From NCBI GenBank assembly GCA_015489175.1, contig WGAI01000018.1, positions 1 through 39,720 of the forward strand: a stretch of 39,720 bases of DNA, given 5' to 3'. The notes under the pieces were generated by a model. The model searched no databases. It was not told where the DNA came from and saw nothing but the letters and a program-made list of their open reading frames with translations. The stretch is from Caldifarciminota bacterium. GTDB lineage: Bacteria > Hydrothermota > Hydrothermia > B15-G9. This document shows, in pieces, positions 1 through 8,788 of the stretch (its first letter is position 1; each line of letters opens with the position of its first letter). Made by a program: the position numbers and the translations under genes.

Positions 1-251
1 CTATCCCTTATCATGTCGCTTAACAGTTTGGCGAGGTTGTTGAAATCGGTTGCTCTTTTCTTGCACGCCTCATCGCAATATTCAAATTCATGGTAGTCAG
101 TGAGCCAGTGCAGAAATGTGGGGTTGCTCCAGCGGGTTACGGGATTTGCATCCTCATCGTATATCTTCACCGGCAGCATCGCCAGCGAAGATAATACATC
201 CTGAGCGTCCTGTATGAGAGCCTTTTGCTTATCGGATAACTTCTCAGCCAT
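1..251 (-). CDS. Hypothetical protein, N-terminal part, cut by the window edge
   Basis: The frame opens at an ATG (249-251 on the complement) and stays open to base 1, giving 83 residues of an incomplete protein. A strong Shine-Dalgarno AAGGAGG sits about nine bases upstream of the start. The visible part begins with a polar helix (MAEKLSDKQKALIQDAQDVL), then a short beta-like segment (LPVKIYDEDANPVTRW) and a stretch with two cysteines (YCDEACKKR). A loop of the form 'IYDEDGNPVT' followed by a C-x3-C is loosely like small-molecule-sensing domains of the PAS or PocR type, but this is only a resemblance. No signal peptide is seen. It has its own -10-like element upstream. I cannot name a function. 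Confidence 0.7.
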   Translation of the reverse strand, partial: MAEKLSDKQKALIQDAQDVLSSLAMLPVKIYDEDANPVTRWSNPTFLHWLTDYHEFEYCDEACKKRATDFNNLAKLLSDMIRD

Positions 252-310
252 AACTCTCAAGCCTCCTTAACGTAATTTGCGACAACAAACTACTTTACAA
301 AACACTCATG

Positions 311-316
311 ATTATA
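311..316 (-). promoter_or_regulatory. Candidate -10 element for the partial gene at the left edge
   Basis: On the minus strand the hexamer TATAAT lies about 60 bases upstream of the start codon at 251. I see no good -35 at the usual spacing, so only the -10 is claimed. Confidence 0.45.
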
Positions 317-346
317 CGATACAGGTTGTTTCGGTGCAGCAGAGGC

Positions 347-1210
347 CTATTCCGTCTCGATGTTGTTCTGCCTCTTGGCCGCCTGAACAGTGTTGTAAAG
401 CAGCATTGCGACGGTCATGGGGCCGACGCCGCCCGGCACCGGCGTGATCATCGATGCTACCTCTGACACGGATTCAAAATCCACATCGCCGACCAGAGAG
501 CCGTCTTCAAGCCTGTTGATGCCTACATCGATTACCACTGCGCCGGGTTTCACCATGTCCGCAGTTATCATGCGCGGTCGGCCGGCAGCCACAACCAACA
601 CATCCGCCCTTTTGGTATGGAATGCGAGGTCTCTGGTTCTTGAATGGCAGGTTGTGACCGTGGCGTGGCGCTCAAGCAGCAGAAGCCACATCGGCTTCCC
701 GACTATCACGCTTCGTCCAACGACAACAGCTTCCTTGCCCTTCAGCTCAACGCCGTATTCGTCCAGCAACCTCATGATGCCCAATGGAGTGCACGGTTTC
801 ACTATTGGGCTGCCGGATAGAAGTCGCCCAAGGTTGTAGGGGTGAAAACCATCGACATCCTTGGATGGATCAACGAGTTCCAGGAGGGATTTCTCATCTA
901 AATGGTCAGGCAGTGGCAGCTGGACGAGGATGCCGTTCACTTTCTTATCCTCATTGAGCTGTTTTATCAGGTTCGCCACCTCATCGTAGCTCGCATCGGC
1001 AGGAAGTCTGTGCGTGTAGGTCTTTATGCCGACTTTGGCGCAGGCTTTCTCTTTGTTCCTGACATACACTTTTGAGGCGGGGTTGTCACCAACAAGCACC
1101 ACAGCGAGAAACGGCTCGATGCCATGCTTTTTAAGGGCCTCAACTTCGGCCTTTACCTCTTCATGCACCTTTTTGGATACCGCTTTTCCATCTATGATTT
1201 GTGCTTTCAT
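347..1210 (-). CDS. folD: FolD bifunctional methylenetetrahydrofolate dehydrogenase / methenyltetrahydrofolate cyclohydrolase
   Basis: Cytosolic enzyme that interconverts 5,10-methylene-THF, 5,10-methenyl-THF and 10-formyl-THF, feeding purine and formyl-Met-tRNA synthesis. The 287-residue length is normal for the family. Visible hallmarks are the N-terminal [10 protein letters not shown], the catalytic Tyr/Lys segment ([15 protein letters not shown]), the QLPLPDHL active-site segment, the [11 protein letters not shown] dinucleotide-binding loop and the C-terminal [11 protein letters not shown] signature. I chose the ATG at 1210 because FolD proteins begin right at this point. The frame stays open eleven codons further upstream, but those codons would overlap the apparent -10 element. 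There is no Shine-Dalgarno before the chosen start; TATAAT ends only six bases before the ATG, so the mRNA may be leaderless. The gene stands alone, divergent from rimP. Confidence 0.96.
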   Translation of the reverse strand: MKAQIIDGKAVSKKVHEEVKAEVEALKKHGIEPFLAVVLVGDNPASKVYVRNKEKACAKVGIKTYTHRLPADASYDEVANLIKQLNEDKKVNGILVQLPLPDHLDEKSLLELVDPSKDVDGFHPYNLGRLLSGSPIVKPCTPLGIMRLLDEYGVELKGKEAVVVGRSVIVGKPMWLLLLERHATVTTCHSRTRDLAFHTKRADVLVVAAGRPRMITADMVKPGAVVIDVGINRLEDGSLVGDVDFESVSEVASMITPVPGGVGPMTVAMLLYNTVQAAKRQNNIETE

Positions 1211-1216
1211 AGCCAA

Positions 1217-1243
1217 ATTATAAAGTAACCGTCGCATCGGCAA
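1217..1243 (-). promoter_or_regulatory. Promoter of folD, positioned for a leaderless transcript
   Basis: The minus strand has a perfect TATAAT (1217-1222) with a TTGCCG-like -35 (1238-1243) at a short 15-base spacing. The -10 ends six bases before the folD ATG, so a normal start site would fall at or next to the A of the ATG. The -35 is weak; the -10 is strong. Confidence 0.55.
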
Positions 1244-1282
1244 CCATGTTTCCCTAACTTGTGGTGAGACGACTATATCTAT

Positions 1283-1311
1283 TTGTTTTTTGCCTCTCTA
1301 TCTCCTAAAAT
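1283..1311 (+). promoter_or_regulatory. Promoter of the rimP-nusA-infB operon
   Basis: TTGTTT (1283-1288) and TAAAAT (1306-1311) are separated by exactly 17 bases. Transcription would start near 1318, about 19 bases before the rimP ATG at 1337 and downstream of the upstream in-frame codon at 1283. This supports the shorter RimP. Confidence 0.6.
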
Positions 1312-1336
1312 CTTTGCCAAAAGTGAGGTGATGGAC

Positions 1337-1792
1337 ATGATCATCGATAAGGAAGAAATTGAGGCTCTGGTTGAGCGGCTTCTTGACCCCATTGTCAGGT
1401 CTCGAGGGATTACCCTCGTCGATGTTGAGCTCAGTGGACTTGGCGGGCGGAAAGTCCTTAAGGTGTTTATTGATAAGCCTGGAGGCGTTACAATAAGTGA
1501 CTGTCAGAAGATATCCGGCGAGCTCTCTGTTGTGCTTGATGATGTGGATCCTATCCCCGGCTCCTATGATCTCGAAGTGTCCTCTCCGGGACTTGATAGG
1601 GTCCTTAAGAAGGAAAGAGAGCTAAGATGGGCCGTCGGTAAGAAGGTGAGAGTTATCACACTTAAAGGCGAAAGACGGGGCGTTTTGTCGAAAGTGACCG
1701 ATGATCTGATCGAGATCGACAGGGCTGGAGATGTTCAGTCTTTCGCAAGGGATGAAATTTTGAAAATACAACTTGATGAAATTGGAGAGTGA
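1337..1792 (+). CDS. rimP: Ribosome maturation factor RimP
   Basis: RimP helps assemble the 30S ribosomal subunit in the cytoplasm. The 151-residue product shows the usual N-terminal alpha/beta domain (EALVERLLDPIVRSRGITLVDVEL), the central DxVDPIPGSYDLEVSSPGLDR signature region and a C-terminal SH3-like barrel (VGKKVRVITLKG to IEIDRAGDV). The ATG at 1337 is chosen because GAGGTG lies six bases ahead of it and the promoter's predicted start excludes the longer frame opening at 1283. The ATG at 1331 is possible but abuts the Shine-Dalgarno. It is the first gene of the operon and is followed directly by nusA, the classic rimP-nusA-infB order. Confidence 0.94.
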   Translation: MIIDKEEIEALVERLLDPIVRSRGITLVDVELSGLGGRKVLKVFIDKPGGVTISDCQKISGELSVVLDDVDPIPGSYDLEVSSPGLDRVLKKERELRWAVGKKVRVITLKGERRGVLSKVTDDLIEIDRAGDVQSFARDEILKIQLDEIGE

Positions 1793-1797
1793 GAAAA

Positions 1798-3033
1798 ATG
1801 GGCAGTGAGATCGTTGAACTTATAAACTTGATAACAAGAAGGCGGCGTCTTGATAGGGATTTTGTGGTTAGAACCCTGCGAGATGCCATTCTCTCAACTG
1901 TGAAAAAGAAGAGGGGATTGGATTACCCGATAGAAGTTGAGATAGATCCTCGGAGGGGTGACCTGCACATATACATCCAGAAGGAGATTGTGAAAGAAGT
2001 TACTGACCCTGAGCGTCAAATCTCCATAGAGGAAGCCAGAAAAATAGACCCTGAAGGCGCAATTGAAGGCAGGAAGATATTGATTGAGGTGCCTCTGTCG
2101 AGTTTCGGCAGGAGTATGGTTTACAGGATTCAGAACATCTTCATGCAGCGCATTCGTGAGGAAGAACGGCAGCACATTTACAAGGACTTTCAGGAGCGCG
2201 TTGGCGATCTGATAACGGGCATGATCCAGAAGGTTGACAAGACGGGCGTTTATGTCGGGCTTGGACGCGCTGAGGCGCTTCTGCCTCCTGAAGAGCAGAT
2301 CAAAGGCGAGAAATACAAGCAGGGTGGCAACATCAGGGCGTTGATACTCAAAGTTACCGAGCCAAGACGGGGACGCCCTCAGATTATACTCTCTCGCACG
2401 CATCCAGATTTCCTGAGGAAACTACTTGAGCATGAGATACCTGAAGTCGCTGAAGGCACTGTCGAGATACGCGCTGTCGAGCGCATACCCGGTAAGCGCG
2501 CTAAAGTTGCCGTAAGGTCGAAAGATCCGAGGATCGATGCCGTCGGGGCATGCATCGGGCTTAAGGGCATGCGGATTCAGCCGATCACAAAAGAGCTATT
2601 CGGCGAAAAGATAGATGTGGTGAGGTGGGATCCTGATTTGCTTCGTTTCGCCGTAAACGCCATGTCGCCGGCCCAAATCCTTACAGTCTATGAGGCAGAC
2701 GATAAGCTTTATGTCGTGGTTCCGGACGAGCATGTTGCCGAGGCCAAAGGTAAAGAGGCACAGAATGTCATCCTTGCATCGAGACTTGTTGGGAAAGAGA
2801 TCATGGTGCAGCCGCTTTCCGAGTATCAAGGTGCACCGGAGGTTGTCACGATACTCGATCTCGATCTGGATGATGAAACAATGGAGAAACTCAGAAGGGC
2901 TGGCCTTTATGTCTTCAAGGATGTGCCAACCCTGTCGGAGGTTATCTCCGCCGATATACCCGAAGAATTGGCCATGAAGATCCTCGCCAATATCGAGGAG
3001 AAACTTGAGGCCAAAAAGAAGGAGGTTCTATGA
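1798..3033 (+). CDS. nusA: Transcription termination/antitermination factor NusA
   Basis: NusA binds RNA polymerase and nascent RNA to control pausing, termination and antitermination. The 411-residue protein has the N-terminal polymerase-binding domain (about 1-125), an S1 domain (about 135-201, GDLITGMIQKVDKTGVYVGLG), a KH1 domain (about 215-282, with RIDAVGACIGLKGMRI) and a KH2 domain (about 285-345). The tail (about 350-411) has one helix-hairpin-helix-like segment (ADIPEELAMKILANIEEKL). It is shorter than Escherichia coli NusA, which carries two acidic repeats, but longer than the minimal form. GTG at 1789 is an alternative start overlapping rimP; ATG 1798 is preferred because GGAG lies about ten bases ahead. 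Its last four bases overlap infB. Confidence 0.96.
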   Translation: MGSEIVELINLITRRRRLDRDFVVRTLRDAILSTVKKKRGLDYPIEVEIDPRRGDLHIYIQKEIVKEVTDPERQISIEEARKIDPEGAIEGRKILIEVPLSSFGRSMVYRIQNIFMQRIREEERQHIYKDFQERVGDLITGMIQKVDKTGVYVGLGRAEALLPPEEQIKGEKYKQGGNIRALILKVTEPRRGRPQIILSRTHPDFLRKLLEHEIPEVAEGTVEIRAVERIPGKRAKVAVRSKDPRIDAVGACIGLKGMRIQPITKELFGEKIDVVRWDPDLLRFAVNAMSPAQILTVYEADDKLYVVVPDEHVAEAKGKEAQNVILASRLVGKEIMVQPLSEYQGAPEVVTILDLDLDDETMEKLRRAGLYVFKDVPTLSEVISADIPEELAMKILANIEEKLEAKKKEVL

Positions 3034-5231
3034 GTGACGGGAGAAGAAAAAAAGGGGGGCGCCCGCCCCAAAGAAAAGGGGGAAAGCCGCCCTTTAGAAA
3101 CAAAAAAAAGAGACGCAAACCCAAAAGGGTTACCGATCTTGCAAACGAATTAGGATTGTCCACTAAAACTTTAATTTCTTTGCTCGCAGAGCTTGGTTAT
3201 AAGGTTCGTTCGTCTGTCAGTCCCGTAAACAAAGAGATGGAAGAGGCCATACGGGAAAGGATCGAAAAAGAGAAAAAAGAGCATCAGAAAAGCCTTGAGA
3301 GGAAGAAAAAGATCTGGAGTGAGGGTAAAGAGAAATCCGACAGGCGCGCTCCAAGAAAGCGCCACAGAATAGATGAAAGCACTGTTGATAGGAAAATTAA
3401 AGAGACCCTTTCTAAAAGGACCACCAGGCGGAAACGGAGGAGGGTGCAGCAGGAGAGCGAGGTCATCGAAGAGGACAATGTGATTGTAGTGCCCGGCCCA
3501 TTGCCGCTACGCCAGTTCGCCGACATCATCGGCATAAGTCCCACAGAGGTCATAACATTCCTTGCCAATCAGGGCGTCCCTGCCACCATTAACCAGACAC
3601 TCGACGAAGACACGATGAGCATCATCGCAGCGGAATACGGATATGAACTTGAGGTCGAGGAAGAGACCGAGGAGGCGATGGAGGAACTGGAGGCTGTGTC
3701 CGAAGGCGATTTGAAGCCGAGACCGCCTGTGGTGACAGTGATGGGACATGTTGACCATGGGAAAACCACTTTGTTAGACTACCTGCGCAAATCCAACATA
3801 GCCAAGCGCGAAAGTGGTGGGATAACCCAGAGCATAGGCGCTTACAAAGTGGAATACGATGGCCACATCATAACTTTTATCGATACCCCTGGCCACGAGG
3901 CGTTCACGGCCTTGAGGGCGAGAGGAGCTCAGGTCACCGACATCGTCGTCCTTGTGGTCGCAGCTGACGATGGCGTGATGCCGCAGACTGTTGAGGCCAT
4001 AAACCACGCGCGTGCCGCTGGTGTGCCTATCATCGTGGCAATCAATAAAATCGATAGGCCCAATGCCGATCCGCAGAAGGTGATGACACAGCTTACCGAG
4101 CACGGGCTTGTGCCTGAGGAGTGGGGCGGTAACACGATAGTAGTCCATATCTCCGCTCTGGAAGGCACCAACATCGATGACCTGCTCACGGCCATCGTAG
4201 TTAAGGCCGAGGAGCTCGATCTCAAGGCACCTTACGATGGGCCGGCAAGGGCGGTTGTCCTTGAGTCCAAACTCGATAGTGGGCGCGGCCCTATGGGCGC
4301 GGTGATCGTCAAACAGGGCACACTCAAGGTCGGTGACCACTTCGTCGCTGGCGTAACTTACGGAAAAGTTCGCGCACTCTACGATGAGTTCGATCAGAGG
4401 ATCAAAGAGGTGACCCCCGGTCTGCCGGCGCTCATTCAGGGATTTGAAGAGGTGCCTCAGGCGGGAAGCATATTGAGGGTTGTCGAATCCGATCGAAAGG
4501 CGCGTGAGCTTGCGGAAGCAAACAGAGAGAAGCTTAAAGGACGCTCCGTCTCCAAATCGGTCGAGGATAGGGTTAAGGAGATCATGGAGGAGATCGAGCG
4601 AGGTGAGAGAAAACAGCTGCTCGTTATCATCAAGGGTGACACTCAAGGCTCGGTGCAGGCCATTCACGATGCGCTTTCCCGAATGAAATACCAGAAAGTC
4701 AAAGTTGAAGTGCTCCATTACGGCGTCGGAAAGGTGTCCGAATCCGATGTCCTCCTCGCTGACACGGCAGACGCCATTATCGTGGCGTTTAACACGGGTG
4801 TGGATGCCCGTGCAAGGGCTGCTGCAAAGTCGAGAGGTATCCTTATCAAGCAATACAAGGTCATCTATGACCTTCTTAACGACATCAAGGACATCCTCAA
4901 AGGCCTCCTTGAGCCTCAGAAGGAGGAGGTTGTCATCGGACAGGCTGAGGTGAGGCAGACATTCAAAATCTCGAAGGGTGGAACTGTCGCTGGATGCTAT
5001 GTCCTGAACGGCGTGATAGAGAGAAACGCCTTCGTTAAAGTCAGACGGGATGGCGAGGTGATCTTTGACGGCAAAATCGAGTCGCTGAAACGATTTAAAG
5101 ATGATGTGAAAGAAGTTCAGGCTGGATACGAATGCGGGCTAAAAATCGAGGGATTTGACAAGATCAAGCCGGGTGACATCATCGAGGCATACAAAATCGT
5201 TGAGAAGGAACCAACCCTTGAGCCAGCTTGA
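3030..5231 (+). CDS. infB: Translation initiation factor IF-2
   Basis: GTPase that delivers fMet-tRNA to the 30S P site and promotes subunit joining. The 733 residues hold a very basic N-terminus, an IF2_N domain (about 33-70, [17 protein letters not shown]), a basic linker, a second IF2_N-like domain (about 157-205) and the G domain. The G domain has GHVDHGKT (239-246), DTPGHE (285-290), NKID (339-342) and SALEG. Beta-barrel domains II and IV and the TIF2 C-terminal region follow. The start ATG overlaps the nusA stop by four bases, implying coupling, with AAGGAGG ahead of it. The ylxR and L7Ae-like genes often found between nusA and infB are absent. An A7G6 homopolymer block near the 5' end (3047-3059) is noted separately. 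Confidence 0.97.
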   Translation: MSDGRRKKGGRPPQRKGGKPPFRNKKKRRKPKRVTDLANELGLSTKTLISLLAELGYKVRSSVSPVNKEMEEAIRERIEKEKKEHQKSLERKKKIWSEGKEKSDRRAPRKRHRIDESTVDRKIKETLSKRTTRRKRRRVQQESEVIEEDNVIVVPGPLPLRQFADIIGISPTEVITFLANQGVPATINQTLDEDTMSIIAAEYGYELEVEEETEEAMEELEAVSEGDLKPRPPVVTVMGHVDHGKTTLLDYLRKSNIAKRESGGITQSIGAYKVEYDGHIITFIDTPGHEAFTALRARGAQVTDIVVLVVAADDGVMPQTVEAINHARAAGVPIIVAINKIDRPNADPQKVMTQLTEHGLVPEEWGGNTIVVHISALEGTNIDDLLTAIVVKAEELDLKAPYDGPARAVVLESKLDSGRGPMGAVIVKQGTLKVGDHFVAGVTYGKVRALYDEFDQRIKEVTPGLPALIQGFEEVPQAGSILRVVESDRKARELAEANREKLKGRSVSKSVEDRVKEIMEEIERGERKQLLVIIKGDTQGSVQAIHDALSRMKYQKVKVEVLHYGVGKVSESDVLLADTADAIIVAFNTGVDARARAAAKSRGILIKQYKVIYDLLNDIKDILKGLLEPQKEEVVIGQAEVRQTFKISKGGTVAGCYVLNGVIERNAFVKVRRDGEVIFDGKIESLKRFKDDVKEVQAGYECGLKIEGFDKIKPGDIIEAYKIVEKEPTLEPA

Positions 5232-5234
5232 GCT

Positions 5235-5513
5235 ATGCCGATAGGTGTGCTTGAAATAGACATTTACATACCGCATTCAAGTTCATTGAAAGAGAAGAGG
5301 TTTGTCCTGCGCAGCATCAAAGACAGGGTAAAAAAGTTCAATGTCTCTGTTGCCGAAGTTGATGCGCAGGACCTGTGGCAGAGGTCGAAGCTGATGGTCG
5401 CCGTTGTTTCGAGCGACAGCGGCATCGCAAATTCTATATTGTCAAAAGTTATGAACACGATCGAGCAGGAAAAGAGAATCCATGTGCTCGACTATACACT
5501 GAGGTTCTTCTGA
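5235..5513 (+). CDS. DUF503 family protein (YlxP-like)
   Basis: Small 92-residue protein of the DUF503/YlxP family. The sequence shows the family pattern: an opening beta strand (PIGVLEIDIYIP), the SSSLKEKRFVLRSIKDRVKKFNVSVAEVD segment across residues 15-43, and a closing strand (HVLDYTLRFF). Family members are cytoplasmic and sit beside infB and rbfA in many bacteria; a role in ribosome biogenesis is presumed from context and not proven here. It starts three bases after the infB stop, so translation is probably coupled. Its stop overlaps the next start (TGATG). The rbfA gene expected next is missing; ptsH takes that place. Confidence 0.88.
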   Translation: MPIGVLEIDIYIPHSSSLKEKRFVLRSIKDRVKKFNVSVAEVDAQDLWQRSKLMVAVVSSDSGIANSILSKVMNTIEQEKRIHVLDYTLRFF

Positions 5514-5788
5514 TGGTTGAAAAAAAGGTCAAGATAGTCAACAGATTGGGTATCCATGCCAGACCTGCGACGCTGTTCACAAAAACGGCCAGCGATTTCG
5601 ATTCCGAGATAGAGGTCGAGAAGGACGGCATGGTTGTTGATGGCAAATCCATACTCGGATTGCTTATGCTGGTTGCTGGCAAAGGTAGTGAGATCATCAT
5701 ACGAGCAGATGGCCCTGACGAAGAGGAAGCTTTGGAGGCACTTGTAAAACTGGTGGAAGACGGCTTTGGTGAAGACAAAGACCCATAA
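5513..5788 (+). CDS. ptsH: HPr phosphocarrier protein
   Basis: Accepts a phosphate from enzyme I on a histidine and passes it to PTS components. The 91-residue length is typical. The active-site motif GIHARPA places the histidine at residue 15, and the regulatory-site motif GKSILGLLML puts a serine at residue 46, the same numbering as classical HPr. The presence of Ser46 is compatible with regulation by an HPr kinase, but no such kinase gene is in the window. The ATG overlaps the ylxP stop by one base, and the 3' end overlaps ptsI by about twenty bases. No sugar-specific EII gene is visible, so the pair could serve a regulatory PTS or EII genes located elsewhere. Confidence 0.95.
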   Translation: MVEKKVKIVNRLGIHARPATLFTKTASDFDSEIEVEKDGMVVDGKSILGLLMLVAGKGSEIIIRADGPDEEEALEALVKLVEDGFGEDKDP

Positions 5789-7535
5789 AGAGAGCTTTTT
5801 CAAAGGGATTGGCGTCTCGCCGGGCATATTTATCGGCCGGGCCACGCTGGTCGCAAGGAGAAATCTCAGAATCTCCGCACGACGGCTTAAATCTGAAGAG
5901 GCGGTTGAGAAGGAGATCGATAAATTCCTGAAAGCACGCGATGCCTTTGTCAGAGAACTTGAGGAGGTCATACCGACATCGCCGGAGATGGTCCAAAAGG
6001 TTGTCGATACCCAGATCACCATCTTGAGAGATCCCAAACTTGAGCAGGATGTCATTCGGATAATCAGAGAGGAGAAGCGGCCAGCTGAATATGCCATAAA
6101 CAAAAAACTTACAGAATTGGCCGAAAACATCGAACGCAGCGAATGGGACTACCTCCGTGAGCGCGCTTCGGACATCCGTGAGATAGCGCGCGATTTGATT
6201 CAGAGGATTCAGAGCTCCGAACACCCGCAGGGCCACAAGGTTACCCTCAGGAACAGGGCCATCATAGCTTACGACCTATCGGTTCAAGAGACTTTGAGGG
6301 CAATCAAGGGTAGTGCCAAGGCATTCGCTTTTGCCTACGGCGGCAGGACGACGCACGCAGGCATCATCATCCACAACTACCACCTGCCGGCTGTTTTTGC
6401 GTTGGGAGATGGGTTTATAGCATCTGTCAATGATGGTGACAGGATCATTGTCGATGGTTATTCCGGCGTAGTGATACTTCACCCCAAGAAGGCCACCCTT
6501 TTGCGGTATCAGAATTTGCGTGATCGGTATCAATTGCATGAAAAGAAACTGCTTGAGCTCAAAGACAACCCTGCCATGACAAAGGATCAGGTTAGGATAA
6601 CCCTTCTCGCAAACATAGATGTTCCTGACGAGCTTGACCTCGTGAAAAAGTTTGGAGCTCAGGGGATTGGCCTGTTCAGAACCGAATACCTCTTTGAAAA
6701 TTACAAGCTTGACGAGGCAATTCAGACGAGGATTTATCGCAAAGTGGCTCGCACGGTCTATCCCGGCCCGTTCGTCATCAGGCTTTTTGATCTCGGTGCG
6801 GACAAGGTCTTCGGTTTGCCTATGCAAAATCCCGGGCTCGGCATGCGCGGGATACGCGTTCTTTTGAAAGACGAGGAACTTCTCAGGACTCAGATCAGGG
6901 CGATAATTAAAGCCAATGTCATGGGCAATGTTAAGCTCATGATCCCGATGGTCAGCGTCGTTGAGGAGATCGAGAAAGTAAAGGAAATTCTGAAGCAGGA
7001 GTATCGTAAGCTTAAATCCAACCCGGTTTACAGGAGGGTGCAACTCCCTGAACTTGGCATAATGGTTGAAACACCATCGGCCGCCGTTATGAGTGACATG
7101 ATGGCTGAACATGTCCAGTTTTTCAGCATAGGGACCAACGACCTTACTCAATACATGCTTGCCGTTGCGCGTGGCAACGCTGAACTGGCCTATATGTATG
7201 ACCATTTGCATCCCGCGGTTATCAGGACCATTAAACTGATAAGCGAGAACGCACACAAGAAAAATATCTGGGTGGGTGTGTGCGGAGAGCTCGCTTCCGA
7301 TCCTCTCGGAATCCCTCTTCTTGTGGGCATGCATGTTGATGAGCTTTCCGTTGCACCGGGAACATTGTTGAGCACAAAGCACATAGTTAACAGCATATCG
7401 TTTTCCAGAGCCAGTGAGTTAGTTGAGGATGTCCTTAAAATGTCTTCCGGTCAGGATGTTAGAAATGCCGTCAGGCAATTCCTGAGAGAGTTTATCGGCG
7501 ATGAAATTCCGGGAGGCATAGAGCATGAAGCTTAA
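5769..7535 (+). CDS. ptsI: Phosphoenolpyruvate-protein phosphotransferase (PTS enzyme I)
   Basis: Transfers phosphate from PEP to HPr. About 588 residues, close to the usual 570-580. The N-terminal phosphohistidine domain contains GGRTTHAGI with the active-site histidine at about residue 196. The C-terminal PEP-binding barrel contains GIGLFRTEYLF, MLMIPMVS-like strands (KLMIPMVSVVEE), FSIGTNDLTQYMLA and the conserved catalytic cysteine in WVGVCGELASDP. Two non-ATG starts are possible, TTG at 5766 or GTG at 5769. GTG is preferred because GGAAG lies nine bases before it and GTG is the commoner start, but the choice is uncertain by one codon. It overlaps ptsH, and its 3' end overlaps the next gene by eleven bases. 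Confidence 0.95.
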   Translation: MKTKTHKESFFKGIGVSPGIFIGRATLVARRNLRISARRLKSEEAVEKEIDKFLKARDAFVRELEEVIPTSPEMVQKVVDTQITILRDPKLEQDVIRIIREEKRPAEYAINKKLTELAENIERSEWDYLRERASDIREIARDLIQRIQSSEHPQGHKVTLRNRAIIAYDLSVQETLRAIKGSAKAFAFAYGGRTTHAGIIIHNYHLPAVFALGDGFIASVNDGDRIIVDGYSGVVILHPKKATLLRYQNLRDRYQLHEKKLLELKDNPAMTKDQVRITLLANIDVPDELDLVKKFGAQGIGLFRTEYLFENYKLDEAIQTRIYRKVARTVYPGPFVIRLFDLGADKVFGLPMQNPGLGMRGIRVLLKDEELLRTQIRAIIKANVMGNVKLMIPMVSVVEEIEKVKEILKQEYRKLKSNPVYRRVQLPELGIMVETPSAAVMSDMMAEHVQFFSIGTNDLTQYMLAVARGNAELAYMYDHLHPAVIRTIKLISENAHKKNIWVGVCGELASDPLGIPLLVGMHVDELSVAPGTLLSTKHIVNSISFSRASELVEDVLKMSSGQDVRNAVRQFLREFIGDEIPGGIEHEA

Positions 7536-8346
7536 AGGCGACATGTTGCGGGCGGTTATCTACATAAACATAGTGTTCTACCTTTCACTTTTCGTGATTT
7601 TTGGCTTAAAGTTGCCAATGAGCAACAAATTGGGGTTGTGGGCTGTTTTTAATGTGTATGATGTCATAGCGTATTGGATCGTCGGCATTGTGGTTTTTGC
7701 CGTCGCCATGCTGTCAAATCCACCGATAAAACACAGGAAAGCGTGGGAGCTCATCGGCACAGGCTTACTCCTCTATGGTCTGGGGGATCTCTTGTGGGAC
7801 ATTATGGATATGCTTTATGTGCCAAGTGAAGTGCTTAACATCGTGCAGGATGCAATTTACATATTGGCTGTAACTTTCTGGACATATGGGATTATGCAGC
7901 TGTTTCTGGGGATCTTTGAAGATAGAATTATGCAGCGAATTCCATCGAAATATAGTTTGATTTCTGGCTTTGTCACTATCTTACTTTTTCTTGGGGCCAC
8001 GATGGCGGTGTATGGGACTAACAATTATTCCGTTAGCGTTTTGGTAATCAATGAAGTGTATGTGTTACTTGATTTTGTCTTTTTCTATCTCTCGCTTAAG
8101 GGGATGCTCTGGGCCAGTTATCTTGGCATCAAACCGCTGAAACGTATGTGGAGCTACATGTTTACAGCGGCTTTCATGCTCGCGCTTCTGGATACACTGT
8201 TTGCGGTTATGACTGATTTCTTTTCCACTTATTCTATGGTGCTTGCCTATCTATGGATTTTCCCTATGTTTATGATAGGCCTTGCATCTGCCGAATACAT
8301 CAACTACCTCAAATTTGCCCCATCAGAGATATTTGTATCTAAATGA
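7525..8346 (+). CDS. Polytopic membrane protein of unknown function
   Basis: A 273-residue integral membrane protein with about eight hydrophobic helices, roughly at residues 9-28, 40-60, 75-95, 110-132, 143-160, 168-195, 208-228 and 238-260. It has no recognisable catalytic domain and no cytoplasmic output domain. The helix segment LLYGLGDLLWDIMDML, with acidic residues inside the membrane region, recalls the 7TM sensory modules of some histidine kinases, but that is a resemblance only. The ATG at 7525 is chosen because GGGAGG lies eight bases ahead; it overlaps the ptsI end by eleven bases, so it is probably translated with ptsI. A link to phosphotransfer signalling or transport is a guess from position. 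Confidence 0.8.
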   Translation: MKLKGDMLRAVIYINIVFYLSLFVIFGLKLPMSNKLGLWAVFNVYDVIAYWIVGIVVFAVAMLSNPPIKHRKAWELIGTGLLLYGLGDLLWDIMDMLYVPSEVLNIVQDAIYILAVTFWTYGIMQLFLGIFEDRIMQRIPSKYSLISGFVTILLFLGATMAVYGTNNYSVSVLVINEVYVLLDFVFFYLSLKGMLWASYLGIKPLKRMWSYMFTAAFMLALLDTLFAVMTDFFSTYSMVLAYLWIFPMFMIGLASAEYINYLKFAPSEIFVSK

Positions 8347-8760
8347 CTACTCGCCGATAGCTTTTATTAGCAACCTCTTTGGCCTCTGACCGTCAAATTC
8401 TGTATAGAACACCTGCTGCCACGGGCCGAGATCCAGTCTGCCGTTGGTTATAGGCAGTATGACCTGATGGTGGACGAGAATGGATTTCAGATGGGCATCG
8501 CCATTAGTTTCGCCTGTCAGATGGTGTTTGTAGTCGGCTCGATAAGGGGCTAATTTCTCCACCCACTCCCAGAAATCGCTGTGAAAGCCGGGCTCATCGT
8601 CGTTCACTATCACACCTGCTGTAATGTGCATAGCTGAGACGAGGACAAAACCTTCCTTAATTCCGCTTTTCCGGACAACCTCTTCAACTTTGTCGGTAAT
8701 TCGAATGAGATCCCTCTTTTTCTTTGTGTTAAAGACTATGTATTCCGTGTGTGATTTCAT
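8347..8760 (-). CDS. YjbQ family protein (UPF0047)
   Basis: A 137-residue cytoplasmic protein of the YjbQ/UPF0047 family. Family landmarks are clear: [16 protein letters not shown], the histidine-rich [20 protein letters not shown] segment at mid-protein, and [23 protein letters not shown] near the end. Some members have weak thiamine-phosphate-synthase activity, but the physiological role is unsettled. The ATG at 8760 is chosen because AGGAGGGAACC precedes it; the open frame extends 25 more codons upstream, through the apparent -10 element, and is not used. The gene ends directly against the convergent membrane-protein gene with no gap and no visible terminator. Confidence 0.92.
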   Translation of the reverse strand: MKSHTEYIVFNTKKKRDLIRITDKVEEVVRKSGIKEGFVLVSAMHITAGVIVNDDEPGFHSDFWEWVEKLAPYRADYKHHLTGETNGDAHLKSILVHHQVILPITNGRLDLGPWQQVFYTEFDGQRPKRLLIKAIGE

Positions 8761-8788
8761 GGTTCCCTCCTTTCTGATTATGCGTTTA

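Noticed and set aside
3774-4853. A long open frame on the minus strand, 359 codons, opposite infB
   Set aside because: It is antisense to a certain gene, shows no domain pattern, has no Shine-Dalgarno that fits, and follows from codon bias of infB.
6276-7382. A 368-codon minus-strand open frame opposite ptsI
   Set aside because: Antisense to enzyme I with all its motifs intact. The translated sequence has odd composition (many His and Asn) and no recognisable domain.
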